Assembly (NCBI GenBank): GCA_018268455.1 | Contig: JAFDWM010000014.1 | Location: 1-43,465 of the forward strand | Length of the DNA: 43,465 bases | Direction of reading: 5' to 3' | Source of the DNA: Actinomycetota bacterium | Lineage (GTDB): Bacteria > Actinomycetota > Actinomycetes > Actinomycetales > Microbacteriaceae | Shown: one piece after another, positions 40,656 to 43,465 of the stretch | Layout: each line of letters begins with the position of its first letter | Numbering within the stretch: the first letter of the stretch is position 1 | Translations under genes and position numbers: made by a program | The notes under the pieces: model-generated | The model's database searches: none | Told to the model about the DNA's origin: nothing | Seen by the model: the letters and a program-made list of their open reading frames with translations, nothing else

Positions 40656-41594
40656 GGCGTGTCTGACAAAGGTTGACGGCTCAGGCTGAGAGTCTCGACG
40701 CGTGTCTAGGTTTCGGTTGCTCTCGGATGCTCAGTGGTCGTTGATCGAGGACATGTTGCCGCGTCCGACCGGGCGGCCGGGGCGGAAGTTCTCTGACGCG
40801 AGGCTGATGGTCGAGGCGATCATCTACCGGTACCGGTGCGGGATCGCGTGGCGGGACTTACCCGAGGTGTTCGGGCCGTGGCAGACGGTGTGGACGTGGC
40901 ATCACCGGATGGCCGCCGCCGGTACCTGGGACAAGGTGCAGGCGAAGCTGACCGCCGCGGCCGACGCGGCGGGGTTGATCGATTGGTCGCTGTCGGTGGA
41001 CTCGACCGTCGCCCGCGCGCATCAGCACGCGACGAACACGACTCGCACCACAGGGGGCTGGGTCGAACTACACGAATCTGCTGATCGAGCCGCCTGATCA
41101 TGGCATCGGCCGCTCCCGCGGCGGGCTGTCGACGAAGATCCATCAACTCGTCGACGGCAACGGGCTGCCACTGGTCACGCTGATCACGCCGGGGCAGGCC
41201 GGCGACTCCCCGATGTTCCTGCCGCTCATGGCGCAGCTGCGCGTTGACCGGGACGTTGGCCGGCCGCGAACTCGTCCGGACGCGGTCCGCGGTGACAAGG
41301 CGTACTCATCACGCGCGATCCGCGGGCACCTCCGCTCTCGCGGGATCAAGGCGGTGATCCCCGAACCCGACGATCAGAAGGGGCATCGCAAGCGTCGCGG
41401 GTCACGCGGCGGCAGGCCGGTCGGGCTTGACGCCGCCGACTACAAGAACCGCAATGTGATCGAGCGCCGCTATTGCCACACCAAGCAATGGCGCGGCCTC
41501 GCCACCCGCTTCGACAAACACGCCGTCATCTACCGCGCTGCCGTGGTCCTCAACGCCGTCATCGCCTGGACAAAGGCAATGTCAGACACGCCCT
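40654..41594 (+). mobile_element. IS5-family (IS427-like) insertion sequence
   Basis: The ends are perfect inverted repeats of at least 15 bp (AGGGCGTGTCTGACA at 40654-40668 and its complement at 41580-41594). The 940-bp element encodes two overlapping transposase frames. I could not identify a convincing target duplication. The left end abuts the ParB-like gene; the right end abuts the non-coding end of the IS110-family element. Confidence 0.85.
40702..41097 (+). CDS. IS5-family transposase OrfA
   Basis: This is the N-terminal part of an IS427-type transposase. It contains SDAQWSLIEDMLPRPTGRPG, the DUF4096-like DNA-binding region (IIYRYRCGIAWRDLPEVFG, WTWHHRMAAAGTWD) and the first catalytic aspartate in LSVDSTVARAHQH. 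The frame leaves the conserved sequence after TRTTGG and stops 18 codons later. OrfB continues the conserved sequence in another frame, with the switch at a run of five G (41053-41057). It is probably expressed as a fusion by frameshifting. Confidence 0.82.
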   Translation: MSRFRLLSDAQWSLIEDMLPRPTGRPGRKFSDARLMVEAIIYRYRCGIAWRDLPEVFGPWQTVWTWHHRMAAAGTWDKVQAKLTAAADAAGLIDWSLSVDSTVARAHQHATNTTRTTGGWVELHESADRAA

Positions 41595-41596
41595 GA
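41057..41596 (+). CDS. IS5-family transposase OrfB
   Basis: This is the catalytic C-terminal part, read from the G-run: AGSNYTNLLIEPPDHGIGRS, then RGGLSTKIHQLVDGNG, the second aspartate in VRGDKAYSS, and the glutamate in NRNVIERRYCHTKQWR. The three-residue DDE set is thus complete over both frames. A plain start at 41213 would lose the first third. Its stop straddles the right end of the element. Confidence 0.8.
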   Translation, partial: AGSNYTNLLIEPPDHGIGRSRGGLSTKIHQLVDGNGLPLVTLITPGQAGDSPMFLPLMAQLRVDRDVGRPRTRPDAVRGDKAYSSRAIRGHLRSRGIKAVIPEPDDQKGHRKRRGSRGGRPVGLDAADYKNRNVIERRYCHTKQWRGLATRFDKHAVIYRAAVVLNAVIAWTKAMSDTP

Positions 41597-41883
41597 TATG
41601 GGAGTGGGGTTTGTCAAGGGGCAGGGGTGAGCGGACGCCGTGCCCGTCGGCTGCGGCGTCCGCTCGTTCCGGTCGTGTCGGGTGGTGACGCGCGTGTCGT
41701 GTTCGACGCGTTGTCACTCTGATATGCGCGGGTTGGTTACCGCATGACGGCTTGTTCGGCGGGGCGTTCACGCGAGTCTAGAGATCGAGCGTGGCCTGCT
41801 GGGCGGGTTGCTCATAGGGCGTGTCGCGAGTCGCCCGGACGCTGCCGTCACCACCGTCGGCGGCCGGAAGCTCAGGGCCGGGG
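41595..41883. other. Non-coding end of the IS110-family element
   Basis: There is no gene here. The stretch lies downstream of the IS110 transposase and up to the IS5 end. It includes a perfect 12-bp stem (GAGCGGACGCCG with its complement, 41629-41640 and 41654-41665). The 8-mer CATATCAG occurs twice on the minus strand (about 41593-41600 and 41717-41724). The element end probably lies next to the first copy. Such non-coding ends in IS110 elements can encode a guide RNA. Confidence 0.5.
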
Positions 41884-42966
41884 TCAGGTCATGACGGCCA
41901 GGGACCAGCACCAGCCGGCCAGCTCGCGGGCGATCGCGGCGTTGGCGACGACGCTGCGCTTCCTGCGCGCCTGGAACCTGACCCACCGGTCGTGCAGACG
42001 CTGGTTGCCGGCATGCCCGCGGGCTCTCGCCTGGGCGCTGGCCCGGTCCCAGCGGGCGCGCATGACCGGTGAGGTGGGACGGTAGACGGGGCGGTGATGC
42101 CAGGCCGCTTCGATCAGCAGGCGACGGGCGTGGCTGTTGCCGGTCTTGGTGATCCCGCCCAGTGCGCGAGACGCGCCGGAGGAGGACTCTGACGGGGTCA
42201 GCCCGACATAGGCGCCGATGCGGTGCCCGTCCAGCCGGGTCCAGTCGCCGATCTCGACCGCGAGAGCGAAGCCGGTCAGCGTGGACACTCCGCGCAGGCA
42301 GCAGAGCCTGTTCACGACGTCGGTGAACTCGCTGTCCGCGGCCATGCGTGCGATCGCCGCGTCGAGTCGGTCACGGCGGTCGACGGCCTGGATCATCGCC
42401 TCGTAGGCAGCGTCGAACGCGGCCTGCAACCCGACCAGCTCAAACCGCTGGGATCGCAGCCACCCGTCGTGCGCGACGGTCCATGCCTTCCCGCCCGAGT
42501 ACTGGATTCCCTGCCGCAGCAGCAGCTTGCTGACCCGGTGACGGGCGGACATCAGATCCCCGCGGGCATCCTCCCGAGCCCGCACCAGATCCCGGGCCGA
42601 CTCCGCCTCGATGCTCGGGACCACCACCTCGACGACCTCGCCCAACCGCAGCAGCCGAGCCAGATGCACCGCATCCCGCGCGTCGGTCTTCACCCGGTCG
42701 CCCACCGGGCGCTGCAGCTTCGACGGAGCCGCGACCACGCACCGCGCTCCGGCAGCCGTGAGAGCGCGCGCCAACCCGAATCCGGTCGGCCCCGCCTCGT
42801 AGGTCGCAGCGACCGGCCCCGGAAGACCCGTCACCCAGGCGACGATCTCCTCGACGTCGGAACCCATGCGTCGCTGCACGAGCTCCCCGGTTCGCTCATC
42901 GATCGCGGCTGCGACCACGCTTCGCGCGTGCACATCCAGCCCGACACTCGTACGCTCAGATATCAA
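41884..42966 (-). CDS. IS110-family transposase (DEDD recombinase)
   Basis: This 360-residue RNA-guided-type recombinase starts at a TTG (42966). The RuvC-like DEDD domain has SVGLDVHARSV (first Asp), TYEAGPTGFG (Glu) and KTDARDAVHLARL (Asp pair). The C-terminal transposase_20 domain carries LRGVSTLTGFALAVEIGDW, then GLTPSESSSGASRALG, which should contain the catalytic serine, and NSHARRLLIEAAWH. The length is ordinary. Its ribosome binding site GGGAGG is buried in a long hairpin just upstream. Confidence 0.92.
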   Translation of the reverse strand: MISERTSVGLDVHARSVVAAAIDERTGELVQRRMGSDVEEIVAWVTGLPGPVAATYEAGPTGFGLARALTAAGARCVVAAPSKLQRPVGDRVKTDARDAVHLARLLRLGEVVEVVVPSIEAESARDLVRAREDARGDLMSARHRVSKLLLRQGIQYSGGKAWTVAHDGWLRSQRFELVGLQAAFDAAYEAMIQAVDRRDRLDAAIARMAADSEFTDVVNRLCCLRGVSTLTGFALAVEIGDWTRLDGHRIGAYVGLTPSESSSGASRALGGITKTGNSHARRLLIEAAWHHRPVYRPTSPVMRARWDRASAQARARGHAGNQRLHDRWVRFQARRKRSVVANAAIARELAGWCWSLAVMT

Positions 42967-42967
42967 C

Positions 42968-43046
42968 TGGGGCCTCCCTCACGTATGTGGCTCGGCAAGC
43001 CGGAACACCGGCCCGCAACCCACGGTCTACGCGAGTGGAGGCCCCA
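42968..43046 (-). ncRNA. Structured leader of the IS110 transposase (RBS-masking hairpin, possible guide RNA)
   Basis: TGGGGCCTCC at 42968-42977 pairs with GGAGGCCCCA at 43037-43046, and neighbouring bases extend the stem. The loop contains a second hairpin (GCCGG-AACA-CCGGC). The transposase Shine-Dalgarno lies in the arm nearest the start codon. It would keep read-through transcripts from being translated. In IS110-group elements the guide (bridge) RNA is encoded on this side, so the structure may be part of it. Confidence 0.5.
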
Positions 43047-43283
43047 GGCTCAACCACTCATAGCGTCTAGTCGGTGTCGATGCAGGCGCGGGGTTCGTGG
43101 GCGTGCGGGCGGCACCGTTGGAAGACGCCGTACTCCCGGCTGGCGAGCTGTGGGAGGCGACCGTCGCTACCCCGATTGACTAGCGTTGCTGGCCGTCTTG
43201 TGCTGACGGCTGGGTGGAGTTGAGGTTCTCGTGAGATCGGACACCGCTCATCAGGGATCGGCGCCAGCTCGTGCGGTCCGAAG
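43047..43283. other. Non-coding stretch between the IS110 element and the GlcG-like gene
   Basis: I find no gene here. The part next to the hairpin probably belongs to the end of the IS110 element; the boundary could not be fixed because such elements lack long inverted repeats and target duplications. Confidence 0.4.
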
Positions 43284-43465
43284 TCAGAGTGCGGCGGCTC
43301 CGGCCTCAGCCACAGTCTGGTCTTCCTCGATGCTACCGGTGGACACTCCGATGGCTCCGACGATGACGCCGTCGCGGACCAGCGGAATGCCCCCGGGGAA
43401 CACGACGATACGGCCACCGTGAGCGTCGTTGAGTCCGTACAGGTCGCCCGTCGGGCGCGTTGCCT
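43284..43465 (-). CDS. GlcG/HbpS-family (DUF336) protein, C-terminal part
   Basis: The frame enters from beyond the window and ends at 43284. It reads GDLYGLNDAHGGRIVVFPGG, then IPLVRDGVIVGAIGVSTGSI, then EEDQTVAEAGAAAL, which is the conserved C-terminal end of GlcG/HbpS proteins (heme-binding or PduO-C-like). It has no link to mobile-element functions and is probably host DNA or a cargo gene. Confidence 0.88.
   Translation of the reverse strand, partial: ATRPTGDLYGLNDAHGGRIVVFPGGIPLVRDGVIVGAIGVSTGSIEEDQTVAEAGAAAL

Noticed and set aside
41097-41213. The IS5-family transposase as a decayed pseudogene
   Set aside because: Both inverted repeats are perfect and the frames switch at a G-run where IS427-type elements use frameshifting, so an active element remains possible.
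1-43465. tRNA or rRNA genes, including a tRNA attachment site
   Set aside because: No cloverleaf with the conserved GTTCRA and anticodon arm pattern was seen by eye. A tRNA at an attachment site may lie outside the window; a tRNAscan-SE run would decide.

Overview
The window is high-GC actinobacterial DNA. Codon use, dense operons with overlapping stop/start codons, and the families present suggest a relative of the Microbacteriaceae; that placement is inference. Most of it (about 2.9-40.6 kb) reads as one mobile element, an integrative/conjugative element or conjugative plasmid, bordered on both sides by insertion sequences. At the far right edge lies a fragment of a GlcG/HbpS-family gene that may be host DNA.

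Layout. Positions 1-2.9 kb hold a tyrosine recombinase (integrase) gene broken twice: an IS3-family element has cut off its 3' end, and a complete second IS3-family element (1490-2752, 24-bp inverted repeats, 3-bp target duplication) sits inside it. 3.2-6.5 kb, minus strand, is an operon with a promoter and operator: two helix-turn-helix proteins, a small membrane protein and a HerA-type ATPase. 6.5-12.6 kb, minus strand, is the replication operon, closed by a strong terminator: a 1669-residue protein joining a DnaG-like zinc finger, a TOPRIM domain, a P-loop helicase-like ATPase and a C-terminal region that I recognise as related to Streptomyces Tap (telomere-associated protein); then a gene related to Tpg (the telomere terminal protein); then NrdH redoxin. 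12.6-15.9 kb holds a ribbon-helix-helix protein, a non-coding region with repeats, a degenerate ATPase-like protein, and a RES toxin / Xre-MbcA antitoxin pair. 15.9-30.2 kb is one long minus-strand operon, led by ParA and a ribbon-helix-helix partner, that encodes a complete Tad/Flp-type pilus: SAF protein, TadZ, TadA, TadB, TadC, a Flp-like pilin, three TadE-like pseudopilins (one frameshifted), a lipoprotein, a secreted protein, a LysM-membrane-BTAD fusion protein and a prepilin peptidase. 30.2-30.7 kb is an AT-richer non-coding region with eight directly repeated GCAAC sites. 30.7-31.5 kb holds a sigma-like regulator, divergent from a plus-strand conjugation operon (31.8-40 kb) of Tcp/VirB type: TcpC, TcpE, VirB4-like ATPase, VirB6-like membrane protein, and a lysozyme/M23 wall hydrolase. 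A tandem ribbon-helix-helix (ParB-like) gene follows, then IS5- and IS110-family elements.

How it fits together. ParA with ribbon-helix-helix partners would segregate the element. The primase/helicase/Tap-like protein with the Tpg-like protein would replicate it, possibly by protein priming at DNA ends. The Tcp-type secretion system with its wall hydrolase would move DNA, with the Tad pilus perhaps making cell contact. The toxin-antitoxin pair would stabilise the element. No relaxase gene is visible in the window. The most unusual points are the Tap/Tpg-like operon next to an integrase and conjugation genes, and a 12-bp motif (GAAAAAGACGAA) found four times, each time in an intergenic region of the element.
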